Shown here piece after piece: positions 27,587 through 35,977 of a DNA stretch of 64,000 nt. This DNA comes from Cupriavidus necator. Its GTDB lineage: Bacteria; Pseudomonadota; Gammaproteobacteria; Burkholderiales; Burkholderiaceae. The position numbers and the translations under genes are program-made. The DNA lies in the NCBI GenBank assembly GCA_022041995.1, contig CP074383.1:422771-486770 (forward strand), written 5' to 3'. The first letter of the stretch is position 1; every line of letters begins with the position of its first letter. Below the pieces are notes generated by a model. The model was not told the origin of the DNA. It saw only the letters and a program-made list of their open reading frames with translations, and did no database searches.

Positions 27587-28242
27587 TGCCCGCCTTGACT
27601 GCTGAGGAAGTAGGTTGTCCGCTGCCCCCGGACGATCTGGCCGAGCGCCACATGCCGGTGAAGGAACTGGACCTTGCTGTGACGCCGGTGTGGCGGATTC
27701 ACCGGTCCACATATGGGCCGATTCATTACAACAGGACGTCGACGGGCGGAACGCCCTATCGATTCGACGCGCCGAACGACGCGTTCGGCGTCCTGTATGC
27801 ATCGCCCAGCTTTGACGCCTGCATGGCTGAAGCTGTGATTCGCGATAGGTTCCACGGAAAATCGCGCCCGCTGCTGCTCGACGAGGAGGAGTTGACCCGA
27901 CGCTGCATCAGCGACCTCGGGACGAACCTTGGTCGCCCGCTGCGGCTGGCCGACTTGACACAACCGCACCTGCACCTGGGGATGGACAATCGGGTTCTGA
28001 CGACGACCGACTACCGCGGTCCAAATCTGTGGAGTGCCGCCATTTTTGACGCCTACCCGGACATTGATGGCATCTACTTCACGTCGCGGTTCGCCAATGA
28101 GCCGAGTGTGGCCATCTTCGAACGGGCGCCACTCATCCCAAGGGGTGCCCCGATCCCGCTGGCCCGCTTTCACTTGCTTCCTGACTTCCTGGCGCGGTAC
28201 GACGTTGGCATTGCGCCGCCCACGGACCCGTGGAATGCCTGA
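27586..28242 (+). CDS. RES-domain toxin
   Basis: A 218-residue RES-family protein. WRIHRSTYGPIHYN, RFDAPNDAFGVLYASPSF and the Glu in ACMAEAVIRDRF are the hallmarks, corresponding to the R-E-S residues that name the family. RES toxins such as MbcT and ParT degrade or transfer from NAD+ and stop growth. The start overlaps the antitoxin stop (TGATG); a GTG three bases earlier is an alternative. The pair may stabilise the transposon. Confidence 0.88.
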   Translation: MPALTAEEVGCPLPPDDLAERHMPVKELDLAVTPVWRIHRSTYGPIHYNRTSTGGTPYRFDAPNDAFGVLYASPSFDACMAEAVIRDRFHGKSRPLLLDEEELTRRCISDLGTNLGRPLRLADLTQPHLHLGMDNRVLTTTDYRGPNLWSAAIFDAYPDIDGIYFTSRFANEPSVAIFERAPLIPRGAPIPLARFHLLPDFLARYDVGIAPPTDPWNA

Positions 28243-28251
28243 CGGAAAAGG

Positions 28252-28277
28252 ATGCCCCCGCGTATGAGCGGGGGCAT
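28252..28277 (+). terminator. Hairpin after the RES gene
   Basis: A 10-bp perfect stem (atgcccccgc / gcgggggcat) with a 6-base loop, nine bases beyond the RES stop. There is no clear T run, so termination may be weak. Confidence 0.6.
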
Positions 28278-28291
28278 GCTATGCCTTTGAT

Positions 28292-28564
28292 TCAAGCGTC
28301 CAGCACTGCCGCAACGGCGGCTGCGACGGTGGCGGTTCCCGCGAGGCACAGCCGGAACAGCGGTGTCAGATTGCCGGCGTCTGGCAGGACAATCGTCACG
28401 CTAGCGACGCTGAGCGTGACGGCGATGAACAGTCGAACCCACGACCATTCGCGACGGCAAGCGCTGTGGACCGTGACGAACGGCATCAGGCCGTTCAGGA
28501 AGAAAACTGCCCACGCGAGCTGGGCGGTCGGGGACAGGTGCAACAGGTTTTCGATGGCCATCAA
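28292..28564 (-). CDS. Small membrane protein
   Basis: A 90-residue protein with about three hydrophobic helices (LAWAVFFLNGLMPFVTVHS, WVRLFIAVTLSVASVTIVL, RLCLAGTATVAAAVAAVL). I recognise no family. It is convergent with the RES gene. It could be a small immunity, stress or cargo protein. Coding is supported by the clean hydrophobic pattern and an upstream aaggagcc. Confidence 0.55.
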   Translation of the reverse strand: MMAIENLLHLSPTAQLAWAVFFLNGLMPFVTVHSACRREWSWVRLFIAVTLSVASVTIVLPDAGNLTPLFRLCLAGTATVAAAVAAVLDA

Positions 28565-28619
28565 GGCTCCTTTGGTTGGGCCGCCCCAGTGGGCGGTTCA
28601 CCAATCTAGCCATCCGGTT

Positions 28620-29354
28620 TTAGCCATCCCCCGGGAGGCTAGTTGTCGCCGGGGCCGTTGCTGCCGACCGGCGCCGCGGCCGCAGATGGCGCGGCGCCTG
28701 GCAGCTTCCCGGCCACCGCACGGGCGACGTCTTCGAGGGCCTCATGGGTGTAGCGCCGTGTCGTATTGATGTCGCGATGACGTAGCGAGCGTTGCACGTC
28801 CGTAACCGAAACCCCGAGCGCAGCAGGTGTGTCGCATGGGCATGGCGTAGCCAGTGTGTCGACGCCACGCGCAGGCTGGCCGCATCGTCGGCGCAACCGG
28901 CCGCTTCCAGCCTCGCCGCGGCCTCGCCAAACGCGTCGCGCACGATCGTGTAGATCCCGCGCCAGTTTTCGTTGCAGCGCAAGCGGGTCGGTCAGCGGCG
29001 CCGCGCGCTGCCGGCCGCCGGCGATCGCCGGGATGACGGCCATCGTGTCGGTCGGCTTCGGCTCGGGCGACAGGCCCACCAGTAGCCGGAAGCGCGCGAG
29101 TTCGCCCATCACGTTGTCGCATGGCACCAGTTGGTCGTCGCCGCCCTTGGCGTGGCGGATGCGCACGGTCCAGAAGCCCCCGGCCTTGCCGCGTTGGCGC
29201 GCGAAGTCCGGCCACGTCAGCGCGGCGACTTCCGAGGCGCGCAAGCCCGTCTGGAACAGCAGGGCCAGCAGGACACGGTCGCGGGCTTTGTGCAACTGGG
29301 CCCAGAGCGTCGGCGCCGGGCGGGCCTCGATCGCGTCGAAGACGGCCGCCACCT
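28620..29354 (-). pseudogene. Tyrosine recombinase remnant, frameshifted and truncated
   Basis: A phage-integrase-family catalytic domain. LLFQTGLRASEVAAL holds the first Arg; in a second frame STHWLRHAHATHLL holds the H-x-x-R box; back in the first frame LRHRDINTTRRYTHEAL holds the second His and Tyr. At least two shifts separate the pieces. The N-terminus is cut exactly where the 138-bp tnpA-end repeat begins (29355), so the ancestral transposon end lies inside this gene. Confidence 0.8.
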
Positions 29355-29492
29355 ATTCGGAAAATATTGCCCTTTAAGACCCCCCTCGCCGGGTTAGAGC
29401 TCTGCCAGACGCCGCAAGGGGCGGAACTTTCCCGCCTCCGGTTTATGGCTCATGCGCCACACGTAGTCGCCGGTAAGGTTGATGTGCTCCCA
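29355..29492 (+). repeat. 138-bp direct repeat, copy 2 (tnpA 3' end in place)
   Basis: The same sequence as 26309-26446, here continuous with tnpA. Its left boundary keeps only the inner part of the 38-bp inverted repeat. Confidence 0.92.
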
Positions 29493-32360
29493 CCCCAAGG
29501 GCGACAAGTAGGGAAACAGCGCCGGATCGACCGGTATGCCGCGGTTCTCCATTGCCAGCACAGCGCGCTCAAGATAGACGGTGTTCCAGAGAACGATCGC
29601 CGCGGTCACCAGGTTTAGTCCGCTGGCGCGGTACCGTTGCTGCTCGAAACTGCGATCGCGTATTTCACCGAGACGATAGAAGAAGATGGATCGTGCAAGC
29701 GCATTGCGGGCCTCCCCCTTGTTCAAGCCAGCATGAGTGCGGCGGCGCAGTTCGAGATCCTGAAGCCAGTCGAGGGTGAACAACGTCCGCTCGATACGGC
29801 CGAGTTCGCGAAGCGCGACGGCCAAGCCATTCTGCCGAGGATAGCTGCCAAGCTTGCGTAGCATGAGTGAGGCTGTGACCGTGCCCTGCCGGATAGATGT
29901 AGCGAGGCGGAGAATCTCGTCCCAGTGAGACCGGATCAGGTTTTCCCGATACGTACCGCCAATCATCGGCGCCACGGCCGGATAGTCATCGGGGCTACCA
30001 GGGACATACAACTTTGTTTCCGCAAGATCGCGAATACGCGGCGCGAATCGAAACCCGAGCAGGTGCATCAGGGCAAAGACGTGGTCGGTGAAGCCGTTGG
30101 TATCCGTGTAATGCTCCTTGATTCGCAGGTCCGATTCGTGATGAAGCAGGCCGTCGAGTACGTAGGTCGAATCGCGAACGCCGACGTTCACCAGCTTGGT
30201 GTGATATGGCCCATACTGGTCCGAGATGTGCGTGTAGATCATCCGACCGGGTTCGGAGCCATACTTCGGGTTGACGTGGCCGGTGCTCTCGGCCCGCCCG
30301 CCGGCCTTGAAACGCTGGCCGTCTGACGACGAGGTAGAGCCATCACCCCAATGCGCGGCAAATAAATGCGCCGACTGCGCGTTGATCAGCTCCGCCAGAC
30401 TTTGTGAGTATGTGTCGTCCCGGATATGCCAGGCTTGCAGCCACGCCAGCTTGGCATAGGTGGTACCAGGGCAGGATTCTGCCATTTTGGTCAACCCGAG
30501 ATTGATGGCGTCGGCAAGAATCGTCGTCAGCAGCAACGTTTTATCGGAGGCTGGCTCGTCGGTTTTCAGGTGCGTGAAATGGCGAGTGAATCCGGTCCAT
30601 GCATCCATCTCCATCAGGAGTTCGGTAATCTTGATGCGCGGCAACATGAGGGACGTCTGGTCGATCAATGTCTGTGCCTCCATTGGGACAGAGGCGTCGA
30701 GCGGCGATATCTTCAAGCCAGATTCGGTGATGATCGCGTCCGGCAGCTTTTTTGCTGCGGCCAGCCGGTTGACGGTGGCCAGCTTCATTTCCAGTAGCCG
30801 GCTCCGCTCCTCCAGGAAGCGATCGCAATCGGTAGTTACAGGTAGTGGCAGCAAGCGGCTCTCCCTGAGCGCACCGAACTTTTCAGTCGGCAGCAGGTAT
30901 TCCTCGAAGTCCTTGAATTGCCGCGATCCTTCAACCCAGATATCACCGGAACGCAGGCGGTTCCTCAGTTCGGACAGTGCGCACATTTCATAGAACCGTC
31001 GGTCGATGCCGTTCTTGGTCTGTACCAGAGGCTCCCAACGCTTCTTGATAAAGGAGGTTGGTGCGTCGGCCGGAACCTTACGGGCGTCGTTGGCGTTCAT
31101 TGTCCGGATTGTTTCGATCGCCGCCAGTAAGTCCTTGGCTGCTGGCGCTGCACGCAGTTTCAATATGTCGAGGAACTCTGGTACATAGCGACGCAGCGTG
31201 GAGAAGTAATCGCCAACCAGATGTAGGAAATCGAAGGTTTCTGGCTGCGCAAGCTGTTCGGCCTCCGAAACGCTCTTCGTGAAGACGTGCCAAGGCATCA
31301 CAGCTTCGATCGCCTCGAATGGGTCGCCGCCGCTCTCTTTGGCCTTCAGAAGGGCTCGGCCGATCTTCGAGTACTGGTGGATCTTGTCGTTGATCGCCTT
31401 GCCTGACAGGTGAAACTGCTCGCGGTGCTTCTTCTTTGCCAGATTGAACAGCCGTCCAAGAATACGGTCATGGAGGTCGACGATTTCGTCGGTCACCGTT
31501 GCACGAGCCTCAACGACGATCGCAGTCAGCGTTGCGTGGCGGCGTTGATGCTCGAATTTCGCAAGGTCATAGGGAGTCATCTGGGCGCCCTCGCGGGCGA
31601 TCTTGAGCAACCGGTTCTGGTGAACCAGTCGTTCGATTCCATCTGGCAGGTTGATCGCTCGTAGCATCTTCAAGCGATTGATGTGCTGTAACATCTGGCG
31701 GGAACTGGCCTTGCCCGGAGGCAAACGCAGCCAAGCGAGCCAGGTTAGGCGCCCGTCAGGCCGGCGCTGCAGAAGTTGATCCAGTTGATGTCGGTGGTGG
31801 TCCGTGAGCGGTTCGGTCAGGACCTGGTATATGCGGCGGGTTGCTCGCGTCACGGCTTCCGCACAGATGCGCTCCATGACGTTGACATTGGGCAGCAGCA
31901 ACGCCTGCTGCCTTAGGGAATCGATCAGTGCCGTGGCCAAGATGATTCCCTTGTCGGTTTGCTGTGCTAGCTCGACAAGTGCCTGCACTGCTGCGCGATA
32001 GTCGGCCATTGTGAAGGCTCGCATCTGGAGCAGGGCTTGAAGTTCTGCCTGGTGCTCTCTTCGGGTCTTATCACGTCGTCCGTAGTCTGCCCAATGCGAT
32101 GGCGAGATGCGAAGCTGACGAGCGACCATTTCGAGCAATGCTTGGGGTGGTTCCTCGCCGGCGGACAGCATGATGCCGGGATAGCGCACGTAGCAGAGCT
32201 GCACGGCGAACCCGAGCCGGTTTTCAGCGCCGCGGCGTTGCCGGATTAGTGCAAGATCTGTTTCATTGAATGTGTAGTAGCGAATGAGCTCGTCCTCACC
32301 GTCCGGGAAAGAAAGCAGCTTTTCCCGCTCGGTGTTGGAGAGTACGGTACGACGTGGCAT
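29394..32360 (-). CDS. tnpA: Tn3-family transposase
   Basis: A 988-residue protein of standard Tn3 TnpA length. The N-terminal DUF4158-type region starts with LSNTEREKLLSFPDGEDELI. The C-terminal catalytic region contains HWGDGSTSSSDGQRF (first catalytic Asp region), YGPYHTKLVNVGVRDSTYVL (second Asp region) and the final NAVYL-like segment ALFPYLSPLGWEHINLTGDY. The frame is intact. It catalyses cointegrate formation at the 38-bp ends. It is transcribed toward the left end, divergently from the recombinase at 33611. Confidence 0.95.
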   Translation of the reverse strand: MPRRTVLSNTEREKLLSFPDGEDELIRYYTFNETDLALIRQRRGAENRLGFAVQLCYVRYPGIMLSAGEEPPQALLEMVARQLRISPSHWADYGRRDKTRREHQAELQALLQMRAFTMADYRAAVQALVELAQQTDKGIILATALIDSLRQQALLLPNVNVMERICAEAVTRATRRIYQVLTEPLTDHHRHQLDQLLQRRPDGRLTWLAWLRLPPGKASSRQMLQHINRLKMLRAINLPDGIERLVHQNRLLKIAREGAQMTPYDLAKFEHQRRHATLTAIVVEARATVTDEIVDLHDRILGRLFNLAKKKHREQFHLSGKAINDKIHQYSKIGRALLKAKESGGDPFEAIEAVMPWHVFTKSVSEAEQLAQPETFDFLHLVGDYFSTLRRYVPEFLDILKLRAAPAAKDLLAAIETIRTMNANDARKVPADAPTSFIKKRWEPLVQTKNGIDRRFYEMCALSELRNRLRSGDIWVEGSRQFKDFEEYLLPTEKFGALRESRLLPLPVTTDCDRFLEERSRLLEMKLATVNRLAAAKKLPDAIITESGLKISPLDASVPMEAQTLIDQTSLMLPRIKITELLMEMDAWTGFTRHFTHLKTDEPASDKTLLLTTILADAINLGLTKMAESCPGTTYAKLAWLQAWHIRDDTYSQSLAELINAQSAHLFAAHWGDGSTSSSDGQRFKAGGRAESTGHVNPKYGSEPGRMIYTHISDQYGPYHTKLVNVGVRDSTYVLDGLLHHESDLRIKEHYTDTNGFTDHVFALMHLLGFRFAPRIRDLAETKLYVPGSPDDYPAVAPMIGGTYRENLIRSHWDEILRLATSIRQGTVTASLMLRKLGSYPRQNGLAVALRELGRIERTLFTLDWLQDLELRRRTHAGLNKGEARNALARSIFFYRLGEIRDRSFEQQRYRASGLNLVTAAIVLWNTVYLERAVLAMENRGIPVDPALFPYLSPLGWEHINLTGDYVWRMSHKPEAGKFRPLRRLAEL

Positions 32361-32460
32361 GCCATTCCTTGAAAAATCGGATCCCAGCGGGGGGCGCTAC
32401 GCCGATTTCCGGGGTAAGGTTTGTGAAAATTTTGGCAGTCTATATCGTGATGCTGAGATA

Positions 32461-32468
32461 ATGGGTAT
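32461..32468. repeat. Target duplication of the IS1595-family element (left)
   Basis: ATGGGTAT, repeated exactly at 33565-33572. Eight bases is usual for IS1595-family insertions. Confidence 0.85.
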
Positions 32469-33564
32469 CTGGGGTATCCATTTAACCGGAGCTATTCCAT
32501 ACTTCGAGCATGGAGCTTCCAACCGCAGACATTGACTACCCTCGTTCCTTCGGTGAATTCCAGACATGGTTTCAGTCCGATGCTGACTGCCTGGATTACC
32601 TGGAATGGCTGCGCTGGCCGACCGGATTCGTCTGTCCGGCTTGCGGCCAAGCTGGCGGATGGCGACTCGGAGACGGGCGATACATGTGCACGCACTGTGA
32701 CAACAGGACATCCGTGACAGCGGGGACCATCTTCGATCGAACCCGTACGCCACTCACAGTTTGGTTCGCTGCTTGCTGGAACTTCGCCAGCGGCAAGGAC
32801 GGAATCTCGGCCCTGAGTCTGAAGCGCTCTTTGCAGATCGGTTCCTATCAGACAGCCTGGGCTATGCTGCATCGGCTGCGATCAGCGTTGGTACGTCCCG
32901 ATCGGGAACGCCTGCGCGGAAGGGTAGAGGTAGATGAAACTTACATCGGTGGCATTGAGCCGGGGTTGGTCGGAGGACGCGCTCAAGGTAAGAAGGTGCT
33001 GACCTGTATTGCGGTCGAACTCTTGCAGCCCAGCGGATTCGGGCGCTGCCGTATGGCACCCATTGCAGACGCCTCGTCGGATTCACTGCAGGCATTCGTG
33101 TTAGCCAACGTGGAACCCGGGGCAACAGTGGTCACCGATGGTTGGCCGCCCTACCGGGGGTTGGAGCAGAAGGGCTACATCCATGAGCGTCGCAGCCAGC
33201 GCGCGAGGGGAAGACCCGGGCGCGCTCTTGCCGGGCGTACATCGAATTGCGTCCCTGGCAAAGCGCTGGCTGCTCGGGACCCACCAAGGAGCGGTGGACG
33301 CTGCGCACTTGCCCAGCTATCTCAACGAATTCGTGTTCCGCTTCAACCGCCGACGTTCGCGCAGCCGCGGGCTGTTGTTTTACCGGATCTTGGAACTGGC
33401 TGTTGCTCATGACCCCGTGCGCTACCAAGACCTGACGCGCAAAAAGAGTCCTAAGGCCGTGCGTCCGACGCCACCCAAGAAGCGTGGACATCCTCCCAGT
33501 CTCGATCGCCCCCGGCAGAACCGGCCATGGAGGCGTGTGGACTCCGGTTAAATGGATACCCCAA
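32469..33564 (+). mobile_element. IS1595-family insertion sequence
   Basis: A 1,096-bp element with terminal repeats ggggtatccatttaaccgga (32471-32490) and its exact inverse (33543-33562), extended by two further bases on each side. It is flanked by the 8-bp duplication ATGGGTAT. It sits in the intergenic region between the transposon's tnpA and recombinase genes. Confidence 0.92.
32510..33551 (+). pseudogene. IS1595-family transposase (frameshifted)
   Basis: An ISXO2-like DDE transposase. An N-terminal zinc ribbon (FVCPACGQAGGW, then MCTHCDNRTSVTAGTIFDRT) precedes the catalytic part, with RGRVEVDETYIGG (first Asp) and VVTDGWPPYRG (second Asp). At about 33205-33215 the frame shifts. The next frame continues with HRIASLAKRWLLGTHQGAV, then NEFVFRFNRRRSRSRGLLFY, which contains the end of the domain. 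One indel therefore disrupts the gene, unless it is a sequencing error. Confidence 0.88.
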
Positions 33565-33610
33565 ATGGGTATTATCGCGTGATGCGTTTTATTCAACGTA
33601 ACTGATCCAC

Positions 33611-35311
33611 ATGAAAACGGGCCAGAGCACGGCTTCTACCTCGACAGAGTTCCCGGATGCCGACTCGCTGGCTGCATTGCGTGGCTGGTACGCAGGGCTA
33701 AGTTCCCGCGCGGCCGTCGAGCAGTATTTGACCGCCCGCAAGGCAGCTGGCCAATCCGCACGCGGGATATTGGGGCATATCCGCCAGCAACTCATCGACT
33801 TCGCTCGCAGCCGCCACCGACCAGATCTGGCTGAAGCGTTCCAGCATGCCCCTGAAGAGCGGCTTGAATGGGCCGGTGTCGCCGGACAAGCGATTAGGCT
33901 GTTGCCAACGCTGCCCGTGCCGCTGCCCGAGATCAGTGACAGCGTTGATCAGTGGTTGACGCCCAGAACCGTTAGGGCGTTGCAGAAGCATGGCATCCGC
34001 ACCCTCTCGGAGCTGACAGTCCGGATCCCACGCCGGCGCGGCTGGTGGAAAGTCATCGATGGACTTGGTATGACCGGTGCTAGGCAAGTGGAAGCCTTCT
34101 TCGCCGAGTATCCGCACCTGACCGAACGTGCCCGAGCCCTGATTACGATTGCACAGCCACACGGCATCGTGCCGTGGGAGCAGTTGTGCCTACCGCGCGA
34201 GGTCGACGGCTCTCGGGGCAGTTTTCGTGCACCGCGGGAAGCTTGCACGCTGAACGCAACGAACGATTACGAAGCGGTTCAGGCTTGGCTATCGTTGCAC
34301 GAGACGGCCGCCACGCAGCGCGCCTATCGCAAGGAAGCAGAGCGGCTGATCTTGTGGGCGATCATTGAGCGCGGTCGAGCACTGTCGTCCCTGACGACTG
34401 ACGACGCCATCGCGTACCGCGCCTTTGTTCGACGCCCGACGCCACGCGAGCGCTGGGTCGGACCTCCGCGGCCGCGCGACTCGGTGGAGTGGCGCCCCTT
34501 CTCGGGAAGCCTCTCGGCCCGATCGGCCGCCTATGCCCTCACGGTGCTGTCGGCCCTGTTCCGGTGGCTCATTGAGCAGCGCTATGTGCTGGCCAACCCG
34601 TTTGCCGGCATCAAGGTACGTGGTCACGCCTCGCGGCCAGCGCTAGATACGGCACGGGGCTTTACCGAAGGGGAATGGCTACTGCTACGGGCCATCGCGG
34701 ACGGTCTGGAGTGGTCCTACGGCTGGTCCGAGTCGGCGGCGCAACGCCTGCGCTTTCTACTCGACTTCGGCTATGCGACGGGTCTGCGCGCCAGCGAACT
34801 GGTTGGAGCCACACTTGTTAACGTCCGGCTCGACGAGCACGGCGATCACTGGCTGCACCTGGTCGGCAAAGGTGGAAAGCCCGGCAAGGTTGCGGTGCCG
34901 CCTCTCGCGTCGACGGCGCTCGACCACTACCTGGCGCAACGTCAATTGCCTGTTAGCCGGGAGCGGTGGAACCCGAAGACACCCGTCGTGGGCAGCCTGG
35001 GCGAGGATGGAACCGTTGGTATTACTGGTGCTCATCTCTGGCGCTTGCTGAGGCGGTTCTTCGTGCAAGCCGCGGAAGCAATCGAGACCGCCCACCCAGT
35101 GGCTGCGGAGAAGCTGCGCCGCGCAACCCCTCACTGGATGAGGCACAGTCACGCTAGCCACGCACTGGCCCGCGGAGCTGAGCTCACCGCCGTGCGCGAC
35201 AACCTGCGCCATGCATCGATTGCCACAACTTCGATGTACCTGCACGGCGATGAACTGGAGCGAGCCAGGCAGATGCGACAGGCTTTTGGTGCTCGTCACA
35301 CCAAGCTGTAA
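33611..35311 (+). CDS. Large tyrosine recombinase of the Tn3-family transposon
   Basis: A 566-residue phage-integrase-family protein with an extended N-terminal region (~235 residues, including VDQWLTPRTVRALQKHGIRT and LSELTVRIPRR), a SAM-like domain (~240-360) and a catalytic domain. The catalytic residues are seen in YATGLRASELVGATL (Arg), ATPHWMRHSHASHAL (H-x-x-R), LRHASIA (His) and TTSMYLHGD (Tyr). It is divergent from tnpA, the place where Tn3-family elements keep their resolvase. I infer it resolves cointegrates, as TnpI does in some Tn3 relatives. Two C-terminal fragments of similar proteins lie at 6575-6944 and 28620-29354. Confidence 0.85.
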   Translation: MKTGQSTASTSTEFPDADSLAALRGWYAGLSSRAAVEQYLTARKAAGQSARGILGHIRQQLIDFARSRHRPDLAEAFQHAPEERLEWAGVAGQAIRLLPTLPVPLPEISDSVDQWLTPRTVRALQKHGIRTLSELTVRIPRRRGWWKVIDGLGMTGARQVEAFFAEYPHLTERARALITIAQPHGIVPWEQLCLPREVDGSRGSFRAPREACTLNATNDYEAVQAWLSLHETAATQRAYRKEAERLILWAIIERGRALSSLTTDDAIAYRAFVRRPTPRERWVGPPRPRDSVEWRPFSGSLSARSAAYALTVLSALFRWLIEQRYVLANPFAGIKVRGHASRPALDTARGFTEGEWLLLRAIADGLEWSYGWSESAAQRLRFLLDFGYATGLRASELVGATLVNVRLDEHGDHWLHLVGKGGKPGKVAVPPLASTALDHYLAQRQLPVSRERWNPKTPVVGSLGEDGTVGITGAHLWRLLRRFFVQAAEAIETAHPVAAEKLRRATPHWMRHSHASHALARGAELTAVRDNLRHASIATTSMYLHGDELERARQMRQAFGARHTKL

Positions 35312-35500
35312 GCCGACTGAATTCCACTACACGGAATAACGGAATTTTCTGGGGTTCCCGCTTGGAACCCCATGTTCCAAAGGCAAGCGCAGCGCGCAGG
35401 CCCGGATCAAAACCGGATGGCCGCGATTTGAGACTAAGCGCGAGGCGCAGTCCGCGAGCCCGACGGCGGAACGCCGGAACGGCTTTGGTTTGATTGGCCG

Positions 35501-35977
35501 CTATTCCACCGGGGTAAGCACCGAACCGCAGCCAGAACTCGGCACCAACTCGACATACAGAGATTTTCGCCCGACGACGACAGCAAGTATTGGCCGCTTG
35601 TCCCGGCGCTTCGCTGATAAGCAGTTCCATTCCGATCTATCGAGACCAGAAGGATAAGGATGGTCTTCCGGATGGGTGTGCCATTCGCCCAGATAGCGGA
35701 CGGTTCCCTGGCTCGCCGTCCATCGAGACAGGGCGATGGTTTCGTGGCCAAACGGCATCCGCTCGAACAGGTAGCGAAACCGCTTGTCCCATGCCGTAGG
35801 AATCGTCGCTTGCTCAATGAGCATATGGGCTCCATGAACCGAACCGAGTAGAAGCCCACCAGCTTCGCAGTCGGTGCCGTTGGCCTGAACATGCTGACAG
35901 AAAGTCTCCAGTGTGGGCTTCGAGAAATGGAGCAGCGTTCTTTTGTCGTTGGTCGCCCAGGAACTCAGGAATTGCAT
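35501..35977 (-). CDS. cap3: CBASS Cap3, JAB/JAMM isopeptidase
   Basis: A 158-residue Mov34/MPN-like metalloprotease. GGLLLGSVHG supplies the upstream Glu region, and EWHTHPEDHPYPSGLD is a full JAMM zinc site (H-x-H-P ... S-x-x-D). In type II CBASS, Cap3 removes the CD-NTase from conjugates made by Cap2. Met at 35977 is preferred over 36010 because the family begins there. It overlaps the Cap2 end by 13 bp. It is the last gene of the operon. Confidence 0.9.
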   Translation of the reverse strand: MQFLSSWATNDKRTLLHFSKPTLETFCQHVQANGTDCEAGGLLLGSVHGAHMLIEQATIPTAWDKRFRYLFERMPFGHETIALSRWTASQGTVRYLGEWHTHPEDHPYPSGLDRSEWNCLSAKRRDKRPILAVVVGRKSLYVELVPSSGCGSVLTPVE

